Part shown: one piece after another, positions 36,581-45,961 of the stretch
Position numbering within the stretch: position 1 is the stretch's first letter
Layout: each line of letters opens with the position of its first letter
Assembly (NCBI RefSeq): GCF_014837155.1
Contig: NZ_JACYHA010000006.1
Span: forward strand, 62,001 to 126,000
Source of the DNA: Litchfieldia stipae
GTDB taxonomy: Bacteria; Bacillota; Bacilli; Bacillales; Bacillaceae_L
Direction of reading: 5' to 3'
Length of the DNA: 64,000 bases
The notes under the pieces: model-generated
The model's database searches: none
The model's input: only the letters and a program-made list of their open reading frames with translations
What the model was told of the DNA's origin: nothing
Translations under genes and position numbers: made by a program

Positions 36581-37306
36581 TTAACCTTCAGCTTCTTCTG
36601 TCTCAACAGTTTCTGAAGCACTATTACCTTTATAATATTTACTATCATTCTCTCTTAACTCATCAATTCTAAGTGGCTTCCAGCCTTCTGCTGGGACCCA
36701 TTCAATATAGACACGATACACATGAGAATTATCCTTCGTTGAAATAGTCGCTGCGACTTGATTGTCTGCCTGGCGAGATAACTCCCAAACAGTTAATGAA
36801 GCTGCGTCATATCCTACTGCATAGCTGATTGCTCGCTCCATTTCTGTACGATCAACAGAACCACTGTCATAGACAATTGTATGAGGTTCTGATTGACTCG
36901 TACCAATTGGTGCCCATGCCTTATTCTCAATTGATCTTATAATGTTTGAGTCTGGATCTCCGTCAGTGATCTCTTCATGTTCAGTTGATTCACTTTCAGG
37001 AACCTCCGCTGGATCTTCTTCCTCTACAGCTGATTCTTCTTCGTTAGTGCTATCAGATTCACCTTCAGCTACAGCTGGATCTTCTCCGCCACCCTCTGAA
37101 GAAGGGGAATTATTTGTTTCTGTTGATTCAACCACTTCAGCTGTACTTTGCTTATTGTCATTAGATAATAAGAACTTCCAACCGAAGAAGATAATTAAAA
37201 TAAACACAATTCCGATAAGTATATTAAGGACTCTATTAATCCTTCTTCTCTTAGCTCTTTTTTCAGACCTTGGTCCCACATATAGCTTTTCTAAGTCATA
37301 CCCCAA
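36581..37306 (-). CDS. yrrS: YrrS family membrane protein (DUF1510)
   Basis: 241 aa. A basic cytoplasmic head (SEKRAKRRRINR), one transmembrane helix (about 27-47), a long acidic, low-complexity linker rich in Glu/Ser/Pro (about 50-130) and a C-terminal DUF1510 domain with AWAPIGTSQSEPHT and ERAISYAVG. It follows pbpI, as in B. subtilis, where yrrS and pbpI share sporulation control, suggesting a wall-related role in spores. TTG start. Confidence 0.88.
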   Translation of the reverse strand: MGYDLEKLYVGPRSEKRAKRRRINRVLNILIGIVFILIIFFGWKFLLSNDNKQSTAEVVESTETNNSPSSEGGGEDPAVAEGESDSTNEEESAVEEEDPAEVPESESTEHEEITDGDPDSNIIRSIENKAWAPIGTSQSEPHTIVYDSGSVDRTEMERAISYAVGYDAASLTVWELSRQADNQVAATISTKDNSHVYRVYIEWVPAEGWKPLRIDELRENDSKYYKGNSASETVETEEAEG

Positions 37307-37381
37307 AGTATAGTTCCCTCCCTAAATGTTCACTATACTCTATTTTATCATTACTTCCCTATTTGATGAATGTTTTTTATA

Positions 37382-39163
37382 TTAACTTTCTTTTATCGTT
37401 TCATTTCTAGAAAGATTTATCTGATAAATTCCATTCACCATATCAAAATATACGTCATTGGTTGGTGACTTACTGCCAATCTGTTCAAGGTCAACAACAA
37501 CCAATGCATATCTTGGCTCTTCGGCAGGAAAATAACCTGCAAACCACTTATTTACTAGGGAACCTTCTGATACCTCTCGACCAATCTCCGCTGTCCCTGA
37601 TTTTCCAGCTACTTTGTATGGAAGTGATTGGAATTTCGAACCGGTTCCTGACTCTACTACCTCTTGCATTAGCTCTTGTAGCTTCATCGCAGTATATGGG
37701 GCAATATTTTCTTCTTGTTTAAAAGATTGCTCTGGAAATGAGAATAAGGTTGTTCCATTTTTGTAAAGCACCTCTGAAACAGCTCGAACTTGCTTGATTT
37801 CTCCTCCTCTTGCAATCGTCGCCATCATATTGGCAATAGCAAGTGGGGTTACTCTCACATCCTTTTGTCCAATGGATATTTGAGCAACCGCTTTTGGGAC
37901 AGATTTATCCTTTTCATCTCCCCAAATTGAACCTTTGTATTCTCCTGACAATTGCTTAAAGTCCTGAAGCCGAAATACATCTCCATGCCAACCGACAGGG
38001 GTGATTAACCCTAATTTCGCAGCATATTCTTCAATGATGTTAGAGTCCTTCTCAATTAATTCCTGAGCAAGCGAAGTAAATGTATAGTTACAGCTCTTTG
38101 CAAAGCTTTCTCTGAAGTCCAACTCGCCAAGCTCATACACCGGATTAGATTGTCCATATAAATCAAGGTCACAATTAAACGTTCGTTTTGATACATCCAC
38201 ATTCTTTTCTATTACGGCTGCAGTTGTAACTATTTTGAAAACAGAACCAGGAAAATGTGGCAGAAGCATCTGATTATCCGCACTACCATCTCCAAATGGA
38301 TTGGAGTGATTAATCGAAGGTGCACTTACCATGGCTAAAATATCAGATGTTTTAACATCTAAAAGAACGACTCCACCCTTTTTTATCCCATGCTCCTCAA
38401 CTAACTTTTCTGCAAGCTGCTGCATTTCTCTATCAATAGTTGTTTTAATAGATACCGGATAATATGGATTAGCAGGTGCTGTATATTTCACATCGATACC
38501 AAACAACGGATTGCCATCACCTGCAACATGATACAATAGCTTTGCTTCTCCCTCAGGGAGTAAAAACTCATCAAATGCGGCTTGTAATCCTGTGATTCCT
38601 ACCTTCGTTTTTGGTGATAAATACGTCTTTTCAGGGTATCTTTTGGATAGTAATTCATGATTTTCTCTGATAATCCCTAATAAATGTTCTGCGATATCGC
38701 TATCTATTGCATACTGACGATACACTGCAAAAACACCCGGAATCTCAAGCTCATTAATTCGGTTCATTTGTGTTTCTGTTAGTTCAAGTGGCTTTTCTTT
38801 TCCAAATACGACTGGTTCCTTTGCCTCTTCTATACTAGCTGTTAATTCACTAGAAGGCACCTCTAAAATATCAGAAACCTGTTCAACTGGCCACTCTGTA
38901 TTTTTTAGAAATGGAAAAAGAACAAGGCTAGGATAATATTCATGTGTTAATGCATTGGCATTCCGATCAATGAAACGACCTCTTCCTTGATCTATCACAA
39001 TCTCTTGTGTCCGCTGAGATACACTAGACTTAATTAAATTTATATTGTTAGATGTAAACGATTCTGGATGTAATAATTGAATATCCACTAATCTAATCAC
39101 GAGAATGGAAATCATCATCATAAAGATGATTAGAACAGCGAATCCTCTCTTTTTAACTTTCAT
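37382..39163 (-). CDS. pbpI: PbpI, class-B penicillin-binding protein
   Basis: Membrane-anchored peptidoglycan transpeptidase, 593 aa. N-terminal helix (about 8-25), PBP dimerisation domain, and transpeptidase motifs SVFK (in PGSVFKIVTTAA), SCN (AKSCNYTF) and KSGT (VAGKSGTAEIG). B. subtilis PbpI (YrrR) is made in the forespore under sigma-F. Here the ribosome site GAGGTGG is part of the 3' arm of the greA terminator, with seven T forming the spacer to the ATG. Confidence 0.93.
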   Translation of the reverse strand: MKVKKRGFAVLIIFMMMISILVIRLVDIQLLHPESFTSNNINLIKSSVSQRTQEIVIDQGRGRFIDRNANALTHEYYPSLVLFPFLKNTEWPVEQVSDILEVPSSELTASIEEAKEPVVFGKEKPLELTETQMNRINELEIPGVFAVYRQYAIDSDIAEHLLGIIRENHELLSKRYPEKTYLSPKTKVGITGLQAAFDEFLLPEGEAKLLYHVAGDGNPLFGIDVKYTAPANPYYPVSIKTTIDREMQQLAEKLVEEHGIKKGGVVLLDVKTSDILAMVSAPSINHSNPFGDGSADNQMLLPHFPGSVFKIVTTAAVIEKNVDVSKRTFNCDLDLYGQSNPVYELGELDFRESFAKSCNYTFTSLAQELIEKDSNIIEEYAAKLGLITPVGWHGDVFRLQDFKQLSGEYKGSIWGDEKDKSVPKAVAQISIGQKDVRVTPLAIANMMATIARGGEIKQVRAVSEVLYKNGTTLFSFPEQSFKQEENIAPYTAMKLQELMQEVVESGTGSKFQSLPYKVAGKSGTAEIGREVSEGSLVNKWFAGYFPAEEPRYALVVVDLEQIGSKSPTNDVYFDMVNGIYQINLSRNETIKES

Positions 39164-39198
39164 AAAAAAACCACCTCGTCTCCATTTTCGACGAGGTG
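39164..39198 (-). terminator. greA terminator that contains the pbpI ribosome site
   Basis: Minus strand CACCTCGTC, 9-base loop GAAAATGGA, GACGAGGTG, G, then seven T directly followed by the pbpI ATG. A 9-bp perfect stem; the GAGGTGG Shine-Dalgarno is sequestered in it. Confidence 0.85.
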
Positions 39199-39230
39199 AT
39201 CCTATTTAAAACGTTATAAATGAATTTAAT

Positions 39231-39707
39231 TTAGCTAATTGAGACAATCTTAACGAACATTTCGCCACCAGGAGTTTGAACAGTTACTTCATCATCCACC
39301 TGTTTACCGATTAGGCTTTTTGCGATTGGTGAATCATTTGAAATTTTCCCTTCAAATGGATCAGCTTCCGCACTTCCAACAATCGTATATGTTTCTTCTT
39401 CACCACCAGGTAGTTCGATGAATGTTACCGTTTTCCCAAGTGATACAACATTAGATCCATCATTTGACTCTTCAATGATTTTTGCATTTCTAATCATATT
39501 TTCAAGAGTTGTGATACGTCCTTCAACGAAAGCTTGCTCTTCCTTCGCTGAATCATACTCAGAGTTCTCAGATAAATCTCCAAAGCTTCTAGCGATCTTT
39601 ATACGTTCAACAACCTCTTTACGTTTTACTGATTTTAATTGTTCTAATTCTTGTTCTAGTTTCTGTTTTCCGGCCGCTGTCATCGGAAATACTTTTTCAA
39701 TTGCCAT
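39231..39707 (-). CDS. greA: GreA transcript-cleavage factor
   Basis: Rescues backtracked RNA polymerase by stimulating transcript cleavage. 158 aa: N-terminal coiled coil with the catalytic acidic tip in [18 protein letters not shown], then the C-terminal FKBP-like domain. Preceded by a good ribosome site. Confidence 0.97.
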   Translation of the reverse strand: MAIEKVFPMTAAGKQKLEQELEQLKSVKRKEVVERIKIARSFGDLSENSEYDSAKEEQAFVEGRITTLENMIRNAKIIEESNDGSNVVSLGKTVTFIELPGGEEETYTIVGSAEADPFEGKISNDSPIAKSLIGKQVDDEVTVQTPGGEMFVKIVSIS

Positions 39708-39909
39708 AATCCCTTCACTCCTTCTGTGTAATACAACCCCAAGTAGAATTGTTTTTATCTATGTATCCATTTATTATTACACTTTTTTTGACATCTATTA
39801 TAGAAGGAAAGAGATTAACCTAAAAAGGTCACCCCTTTCCTTATAAATGGGTTACTATGGAACCCTAAAATGATTGATTGTCAAAAATGTAACTTTCTAT
39901 GATATGTTA

Positions 39910-40545
39910 TTACAAAATGGAATTTTGTTCAAGAATAGTTTGAATTTTTGTGACCATTAAATCGATAGCGATATGATTTTGTCCACCTTCAGGGATAATC
40001 AAATCCGCATATCTCTTAGTTGGTTCAATAAACTGATTATGCATTGGACGTACAACTGACACATATTGTTCAATAACTGATTCAATTGTACGACCTCGAT
40101 CATTAATGTCTCGGAGCATTCTGCGTAAAATTCGCAAATCTGCATCAGTATCAACAAAAAGCTTAATGTCCATTAAATTGCGCAATCGCTCATCCTCAAG
40201 GACTAAGATTCCCTCTAAAATAATAACATCCTTCGGTTCTACAATAATAACATCCTTAGATCTGGTATGTTCTTTGTAATCATATACCGGCTTTTCAATC
40301 GGTTTGTATTCTAGTAATTGCTTAATATGCTCAATTAATAAATCATTATCAAATGCCAGTGGATGGTCATAGTTTGTATTCAAACGTTCCTCAAATGCTA
40401 AATGACTTTGATCTTTATAATAAAAGTCTTGTTCGATCATTAATATTGATTGTCCTCTGAAATGCTCGTAGATCGCTTTTGTTACACTTGTCTTACCTGA
40501 TCCCGATCCACCTGCGATACCAATCACAATGGGCTTCTTCCCCAT
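39910..40545 (-). CDS. udk: Uridine kinase
   Basis: Phosphorylates uridine and cytidine for pyrimidine salvage. P-loop [12 protein letters not shown], Walker-B-like [11 protein letters not shown] and the [13 protein letters not shown] lid. 211 aa. Six bases separate it from trhP2 upstream. The 200 bases to greA hold no clear terminator. Confidence 0.96.
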   Translation of the reverse strand: MGKKPIVIGIAGGSGSGKTSVTKAIYEHFRGQSILMIEQDFYYKDQSHLAFEERLNTNYDHPLAFDNDLLIEHIKQLLEYKPIEKPVYDYKEHTRSKDVIIVEPKDVIILEGILVLEDERLRNLMDIKLFVDTDADLRILRRMLRDINDRGRTIESVIEQYVSVVRPMHNQFIEPTKRYADLIIPEGGQNHIAIDLMVTKIQTILEQNSIL

Positions 40546-40551
40546 GCTTAC

Positions 40552-41823
40552 TCAGTTCCCCTTCCGCATCATGTTATTCGGGAATACTTTCTTGTCTACT
40601 TTGAATTTGACAATCTGTAAAGGATGACGGGCTGCATCAAGCTCATGTCCATCTTCATCCCAAATTTTCTCGATGTTGATTCTAAAGTTTTCAATTTCTG
40701 GACCGAAGAATTCAACCTCGTCCCCTGGTTTGAAATAGTTTCTTTGTTGAAGAGTAACTATTTTTGTTTCCTCATTGTAGTCTAACACTAGCCCAACAAA
40801 TTCATAAGTGGTCTTTTTGCTATGGTTTCCAAACATTTGCTCTTTAAACCCTGGTACACCTTCAAAGAATGCTGTTGCAGTATCTCGATTTGCACATTTA
40901 TCAAGCTCTTCAAGCCATTCAGGATTTATTTCAAAGTTTTCTGGATCTGCACAATAGGCATCAATCACTTTACGATACACGCTTACTACAGTTGCCACAT
41001 AGTGAATTGATTTCATACGACCTTCGATTTTCAAACTATCAATTCCTAATTCAATCATTTTCGGGATCGATTCAATTAGCTTTAAATCTTTTGGACTCAT
41101 TGCAAATGCTGCATCTCCATCATTAAACAGAGCTACTTCATTTTCTGAGTCTTTTTGATAAAGGTCATAGTCCCAGCGACATGATTGACAGCAACCGCCA
41201 CGGTTTGAATCACGTGCTGTCATATGATTACTTAAGGTACAACGTCCAGAATAAGCAATACACATAGCACCATGAATAAATGCCTCAATCTCTATATCTA
41301 CCTTTTCCTTCATTTCTCTAATTTCTTCAGCACTTGTTTCACGTGCAAGTACAACTCTCTCAAGGCCTTCTTCTTTCCAAAACTGGACAGCCTTCCAGTT
41401 AGACAATGATTGCTGAGTACTTAAATGAACTTCAAGCTTCGGAGCGACTCTGCGACATGTCTCAATAATTAATGGGTCCGCAACGATAATCCCCGTTACT
41501 CCAGCATTCTCTAATCCTTCTAAGTATTCATCTAATCCATCCATGTTTTCGTTATGAGCAAAAATATTGGTCGTTACATAAATTTTCGCACCATATTTAT
41601 TTGCAAATTCAACGCCTTCAGCCATTTCTTCAAGGGAGAAATTGTCGGCGTTTGAACGTAAGCCAAATTCTTTCCCACCAATAAATACAGCGTCTGCACC
41701 ATAATGAACAGCTATTTTTAGCTTTTCTAAGCTTCCTGCTGGTGCTAATAATTCAGGTTTTTTTACGATCACACGTTTCCCATCGATGATTTTTGATATT
41801 TTGTCATGCATTACGGTTGTCAT
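40552..41823 (-). CDS. trhP2: TrhP2, U32-family tRNA U34 hydroxylation protein
   Basis: 423 aa, peptidase-U32 family (YrrO). PELLAPAGSLEKLKIAVHYG start, the U32 signature EAFIHGAMCIAYSGRC, and a Cys-rich segment GGCCQSCRWDYD likely to bind a cluster. With TrhP1 it makes 5-hydroxyuridine at tRNA position 34 in B. subtilis, later methylated by TrmR, whose gene is in the same run. A collagenase label would be an old annotation. Confidence 0.9.
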   Translation of the reverse strand: MTTVMHDKISKIIDGKRVIVKKPELLAPAGSLEKLKIAVHYGADAVFIGGKEFGLRSNADNFSLEEMAEGVEFANKYGAKIYVTTNIFAHNENMDGLDEYLEGLENAGVTGIIVADPLIIETCRRVAPKLEVHLSTQQSLSNWKAVQFWKEEGLERVVLARETSAEEIREMKEKVDIEIEAFIHGAMCIAYSGRCTLSNHMTARDSNRGGCCQSCRWDYDLYQKDSENEVALFNDGDAAFAMSPKDLKLIESIPKMIELGIDSLKIEGRMKSIHYVATVVSVYRKVIDAYCADPENFEINPEWLEELDKCANRDTATAFFEGVPGFKEQMFGNHSKKTTYEFVGLVLDYNEETKIVTLQQRNYFKPGDEVEFFGPEIENFRINIEKIWDEDGHELDAARHPLQIVKFKVDKKVFPNNMMRKGN

Positions 41824-41838
41824 GAATCGTTCCTCCTT

Positions 41839-42768
41839 TTAATAAACCGTTTCTTTAAAGAAAAATCCCGTATCAAGCGGACGATTAGCAGGTTGTAATT
41901 CCTCAAGCTCTTCTAATAGCTCGTCCTTTATGTTTTCATATTCATCACGATCGTCAACACATAAATCTATCGCTTTTCGATATCGCTTTGTTACTTCAAT
42001 TAAGTATTCACTTGTTTTTAAGACTCCATCGATTTTAAAGCTATCGACACCAGCATCAATCATTTCTTCAAGCTCATCTATGATACAAATATCATTTGGA
42101 CTCATGATATGTGTACCATTCACATCTTCAAAAATAGGATATTTGTTATCACGTTCTTTATCATATAAGAACATGTTTTTTTCTAGCTTTCGATTTTCAA
42201 TTTCCATTACATTCCCTTGATATTCAAAATAATTCCCAACTAATGAACGTTTCGATTGGAACATATTTGTCATACCATGGACCTGAACTTCAATTTCAAC
42301 TTCAGCATTTTCTTTAATTTCAACAATCGCATCCATATTTAATTCTCGTGCTAACACAGCACGTTTTGCGCCTCTTTTCCCCCAATAATTACATGTATAC
42401 CAATTTGTTGCTGTCATCTCAGTATTCCAATGTAATTTAAGATTAGGGGCTACCTCACGAGCAACCATTAATACAGCAGGGTCTCCAAAAAGAACACCGT
42501 CCACATTAAGTGTATTTAAGTATGAAAGATAATCGTACACAGCGTCGATTTTCTCATTATGAAATAGAGCGTTCACTGCGACATAGATTTTTTTATTTAG
42601 CTTGTGACTGGTTTCAGTAGCTTGTTTAACATCCTCACGTGTGAAGTCTCCTGCCAATCGTAATCCAAATTGTTGTTCACCAATAACAAATGCGTCTGCT
42701 CCTACAGCTGCGAGTTTTTCTATATCAGAAACATTCGTCGGAGTAACTAAAAGCTCAGGCTTTTTCAT
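41839..42768 (-). CDS. trhP1: TrhP1, U32-family tRNA U34 hydroxylation protein
   Basis: 309 aa, the YrrN partner of TrhP2. KKPELLVTPTNVSDIEKL start; the U32 region reads VQVHGMTNMFQSKR, without the Cys of TrhP2. Start ATG with GAGGTG six bases upstream; a GTG three codons earlier belongs to the ribosome site. It overlaps the end of trmR by 14 bases. Confidence 0.9.
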   Translation of the reverse strand: MKKPELLVTPTNVSDIEKLAAVGADAFVIGEQQFGLRLAGDFTREDVKQATETSHKLNKKIYVAVNALFHNEKIDAVYDYLSYLNTLNVDGVLFGDPAVLMVAREVAPNLKLHWNTEMTATNWYTCNYWGKRGAKRAVLARELNMDAIVEIKENAEVEIEVQVHGMTNMFQSKRSLVGNYFEYQGNVMEIENRKLEKNMFLYDKERDNKYPIFEDVNGTHIMSPNDICIIDELEEMIDAGVDSFKIDGVLKTSEYLIEVTKRYRKAIDLCVDDRDEYENIKDELLEELEELQPANRPLDTGFFFKETVY

Positions 42769-43411
42769 ACTTAACACCTCTTCGTTTACTTATTGCTATC
42801 CCATCACCAACAGGAAGAATCGTTGTCACATAATTTGGATGTGTCGATAGCCATTCATTATACATTTTGATTTTGTCCACCAATTGCCTTTTTCGTTTAT
42901 CTTCAATCTCTTCCACAACAAGACCTTTAAAAAGAACATTGTCTGTAATAATCATGCCTTGATTTGTTAAGAGGGGCTCGTAGCTTTCAAAGAAACGTTT
43001 ATACTGACCTTTTGCAGCATCAATAAAAATAACATCATAGCTTCCAGTTGCATGGATTTCTGGTGCAAGGTCTAGTGCGTCTCCATGAAACACAGTGATT
43101 TGATTTGTCATATTTGCTTCATTTATATTCTTTATTGCTTCTTCATAACGACCACGATTCCGCTCGATTGTCGTTATTTCAGTTCCTGGCAATGTCATCG
43201 CCATGCGAATTGCTGAATAGCCAATAGCTGTTCCGATCTCAAGGATACGCTTTGGATTAGATATTCGTAGAAGCTGAAGAATAGCTTCAGCACTAATAAC
43301 ATCCATGATTGGAACATGATTCTCTTTCGCATAGTCTTCTAGCTGTTGAATGAATTCACTTCTAGGCTGGACTAAGGAATTTAAATAAGCGAGTAGTTCA
43401 TCGGAAACCAT
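42755..43411 (-). CDS. trmR: TrmR, tRNA 5-hydroxyuridine methyltransferase
   Basis: 218 aa O-methyltransferase (YrrM): motif I ILEIGTAIGYSAIRMA, then FIDAAKGQYKRFFE and DNVLFKG metal-binding residues. Converts ho5U34 to mo5U34 in tRNA. First gene of the trmR-trhP1-trhP2-udk unit; a terminator separates it from mltG. Confidence 0.92.
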   Translation of the reverse strand: MVSDELLAYLNSLVQPRSEFIQQLEDYAKENHVPIMDVISAEAILQLLRISNPKRILEIGTAIGYSAIRMAMTLPGTEITTIERNRGRYEEAIKNINEANMTNQITVFHGDALDLAPEIHATGSYDVIFIDAAKGQYKRFFESYEPLLTNQGMIITDNVLFKGLVVEEIEDKRKRQLVDKIKMYNEWLSTHPNYVTTILPVGDGIAISKRRGVKYEKA

Positions 43412-43483
43412 TAAGGGACCTCCAGTTACATTTATTAAAATAAAACGTAGTTAGTAAAAAATAGAACGAACAAGTGCGAAAAC

Positions 43484-43518
43484 AACAAAAAGAAAATTGG
43501 CTCATTTATGCCAATTTT
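43484..43518 (-). terminator. Terminator after mltG
   Basis: AAAATTGGC, 8-base loop, GCCAATTTT, followed on the minus strand by TTCTTTTTG. Confidence 0.75.
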
Positions 43519-43607
43519 TTAGTATGTTTCATATGTTGTTATAATAACTCGATATATTTTACCACATTGTAAAGGGGAACGCTAATTTTCGGTTCCCCAA
43601 AACAAAT

Positions 43608-44747
43608 TTATTCAGTGTTCCGAATATATTTCGCTGCCTTTTCGGTATGTTCCTCAAACGTATCAGAGTAATATACCTGTCCGTCACTTGCAGCTAAAAA
43701 GTACAATGCTGAAATATCTGCGGGATTAAGTGCAGCCTTTATTGATGTTAATCCAGCATTTGCAATTGGACCTGGTGTTAACCCTTTATGAATATAGGTG
43801 TTAAATGGATCATTTATCTCTAAATCTTTAAATAAGACACGGTCTTTATGTTCACCGAGTGCATATAGAACAGTTGGATCCGTTTGTAGGGCCATATCAA
43901 TCTTCATCCGATTATAGAATACGGCTGAGATTTTATCACGATCTACTTGTGCTGTTGCTTCTTCTTCAATAAGTGAGGCGAAGGTTAATAATTCATGTGG
44001 TGAAAATTCACGAAATTCCATTTCACCTTGAACATCAGCGATTACTTTCTCAGTTTGAGAAATCATAGGTTCAATAATTTTCTCTAGACTCGGGCTTGTC
44101 TCATAAAAAGGATATGTTGCAGGATATAAATACCCCTCTAGAGCATATTTAATATCCTCATTGAGAATTTCATTAGTTAGTAATGATGGATATAAGGTCA
44201 TTAACTCTTCAATGTATTCTGGGTCTGTCAATTTCTCCAATACTTCTTCTTCGCTGAAATTGGTTTTCCCTGAAATAATCTTGGCTATTTCTTTAATCTG
44301 TTTTCCTTCAGGTATTGTTATTTGAAATACTACATCCTCCATCACTTTACCTGTTTTTAGGTTTGAAATGATATCAGTAAATGTCATTGATGGTTTTAAT
44401 GTATATTCTCCTGCTTGGAAACCAGACTCATTTCTGAATTTCGTATAATAACGAAATACCTTTGCGTTTTTGACAATTCCATTCTCTGCTAATATATTAG
44501 CTATTGCCGTTGGTGAAGAACCAATTGGAATTGTCACTTTTACTTCTTTTTCACTATCTGGGTCTACTGGCTCAAGGGCTGATTTAATATATAAATAACC
44601 GCCGCCTACGACACCAGAAATAACAAGTAATATGACAATAAAAATAATTAGTACGATTTTTCGAACAACTCTCGCTTCTCCTTGAAGCTCAAGAAGTTTT
44701 TCTTGATGTATTTGTTTTTTCTCATTATTTTTTGGTGATTCAGACAC
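43608..44747 (-). CDS. mltG: MltG endolytic murein transglycosylase
   Basis: 379 aa. One membrane helix (about 28-52) then a LysM-like segment and the YceG catalytic domain with FASLIEEEA (catalytic Glu), NRMKIDMALQTDPTV and NTYIHKGLTPGPIANAG. It cuts nascent glycan strands and sets their length. GTG start with GGAGGAAGTCAA upstream. Confidence 0.94.
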   Translation of the reverse strand: MSESPKNNEKKQIHQEKLLELQGEARVVRKIVLIIFIVILLVISGVVGGGYLYIKSALEPVDPDSEKEVKVTIPIGSSPTAIANILAENGIVKNAKVFRYYTKFRNESGFQAGEYTLKPSMTFTDIISNLKTGKVMEDVVFQITIPEGKQIKEIAKIISGKTNFSEEEVLEKLTDPEYIEELMTLYPSLLTNEILNEDIKYALEGYLYPATYPFYETSPSLEKIIEPMISQTEKVIADVQGEMEFREFSPHELLTFASLIEEEATAQVDRDKISAVFYNRMKIDMALQTDPTVLYALGEHKDRVLFKDLEINDPFNTYIHKGLTPGPIANAGLTSIKAALNPADISALYFLAASDGQVYYSDTFEEHTEKAAKYIRNTE

Positions 44748-44833
44748 TTGACTTCCTCCTCTACTCGAAATATTATACTACAATCTTTCGTTGATTTCGT
44801 CAATTCACGCCAAATTTCTTCAAAATTTAGAAT

Positions 44834-44876
44834 AAAAAAAAGGATTATCTCCACTTTTTTGGAGATAATCCTTTTT
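44834..44876. terminator. Terminator after yrzB
   Basis: AAAAAGGATTATCTCC, 8-base loop, GGAGATAATCCTTTTT: a 16-bp perfect stem, ending the alaS-ireB-ruvX-yrzB unit. Confidence 0.92.
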
Positions 44877-44887
44877 CGTATGAAAAC

Positions 44888-45178
44888 TTATTCCATTTCT
44901 TCCTCTTCGTCAAGGAATGTATTAAGCATTTCCTCGATCATATCCCATTCCTCATCTGTTTCAATCGGCTGTAATTCACCGTCTTCACCGTTCTCATTGC
45001 TATTGAAGCTTGATGCATGAATTTCGATATCATCTTCATCATCATTTTCAGCACCAACTGGGTAATATAGAACATAAGACTTATTGAATTCCTCTGATTC
45101 AAACGTAAATAATACCTCACATAATTGTTCGTTTCCTTGCTCGTCTATAACTGTAATTTGCTTTTCACCGTTTTCCAT
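44888..45178 (-). CDS. yrzB: YrzB family protein (DUF1292)
   Basis: 96 aa, very acidic, [19 protein letters not shown] then [19 protein letters not shown]. Always after ruvX in Firmicutes. Function unknown. Gap of 12 bases to ruvX. Confidence 0.9.
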   Translation of the reverse strand: MENGEKQITVIDEQGNEQLCEVLFTFESEEFNKSYVLYYPVGAENDDEDDIEIHASSFNSNENGEDGELQPIETDEEWDMIEEMLNTFLDEEEEME

Positions 45179-45190
45179 TATGTCACCTCA

Positions 45191-45607
45191 TTAGTTTTTG
45201 CTATCTAGATAGCCTTGTAGTATCATGACCGCAGCCATCTTATCAATTACTTTTTTTCGTTTTTTTCGACTAACATCTGCTTCAAGGAGGACTCGTTCTG
45301 CCGCCATCGTTGTCAGACGCTCGTCCCATAAAATTGTAGGAACATTGAATTCACTCTCAATCAATGCTGCGAAGCTTTGACTGGCTTCACCTCTAGGACC
45401 GATTGTTCCATTCATGTTTTTAGGTAATCCAATCACAACTGAATCTACTTGATATTCCTTTATGATCTCACCTAGTCGCTGTAAGCCAAATTGCTGTCGT
45501 TCTTCGTTAATTTTGATTGTTTCAATCCCTTGGGCTGTCCAACCCATTTCATCACTAACGGCAACACCAATCGTCTTAGAGCCCACATCTAATCCAAGAA
45601 CTCGCAT
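45191..45607 (-). CDS. ruvX: RuvX/YqgF Holliday-junction resolvase-like nuclease
   Basis: 138 aa RNase-H fold: [30 protein letters not shown] and [10 protein letters not shown]. In other species the family also processes the 3' end of 16S rRNA. Six bases after ireB. Confidence 0.94.
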   Translation of the reverse strand: MRVLGLDVGSKTIGVAVSDEMGWTAQGIETIKINEERQQFGLQRLGEIIKEYQVDSVVIGLPKNMNGTIGPRGEASQSFAALIESEFNVPTILWDERLTTMAAERVLLEADVSRKKRKKVIDKMAAVMILQGYLDSKN

Positions 45608-45612
45608 GTAGT

Positions 45613-45879
45613 TTACCCCTCACGATGAGACTTTAAATAGGATTTCACTAACTCCTCTATTAATTCATCGCGTTCTAGCTTTCTTATAATGTTTCTAGCA
45701 TCATTGTGTCTAGGAATATAAGCCGGGTCACCAGATAGTAAATAGCCAACAATCTGGTTAATTGGATTATAACCTTTTTCCTTTAGTGCGTCATATACAG
45801 TGTTCAACACTTCATTTACATTTGTTTCAAACGGTTCTTCTTGAAAATTAAATTTCATTGTCTTATCAAATGAACTCAT
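45613..45879 (-). CDS. ireB: IreB family regulatory phosphoprotein (YrzL)
   Basis: 88 aa. [12 protein letters not shown] start and [18 protein letters not shown] core match the UPF0297/IreB family; in Enterococcus it is phosphorylated by the kinase IreK and affects cephalosporin resistance. Lies between alaS and ruvX as is usual. Confidence 0.93.
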   Translation of the reverse strand: MSSFDKTMKFNFQEEPFETNVNEVLNTVYDALKEKGYNPINQIVGYLLSGDPAYIPRHNDARNIIRKLERDELIEELVKSYLKSHREG

Positions 45880-45961
45880 TTGTTACACCTCACTCTCAGA
45901 TTCTTATGACCTGAACCTGTCATGTTGATTCTTACTTCCATTCTACACTAACTTTGAAGCA

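Noticed and set aside
36942-37313. 123-codon frame opposite yrrS
   Set aside because: Antisense to the acidic Glu/Ser linker, giving an artificial Ser-rich frame.
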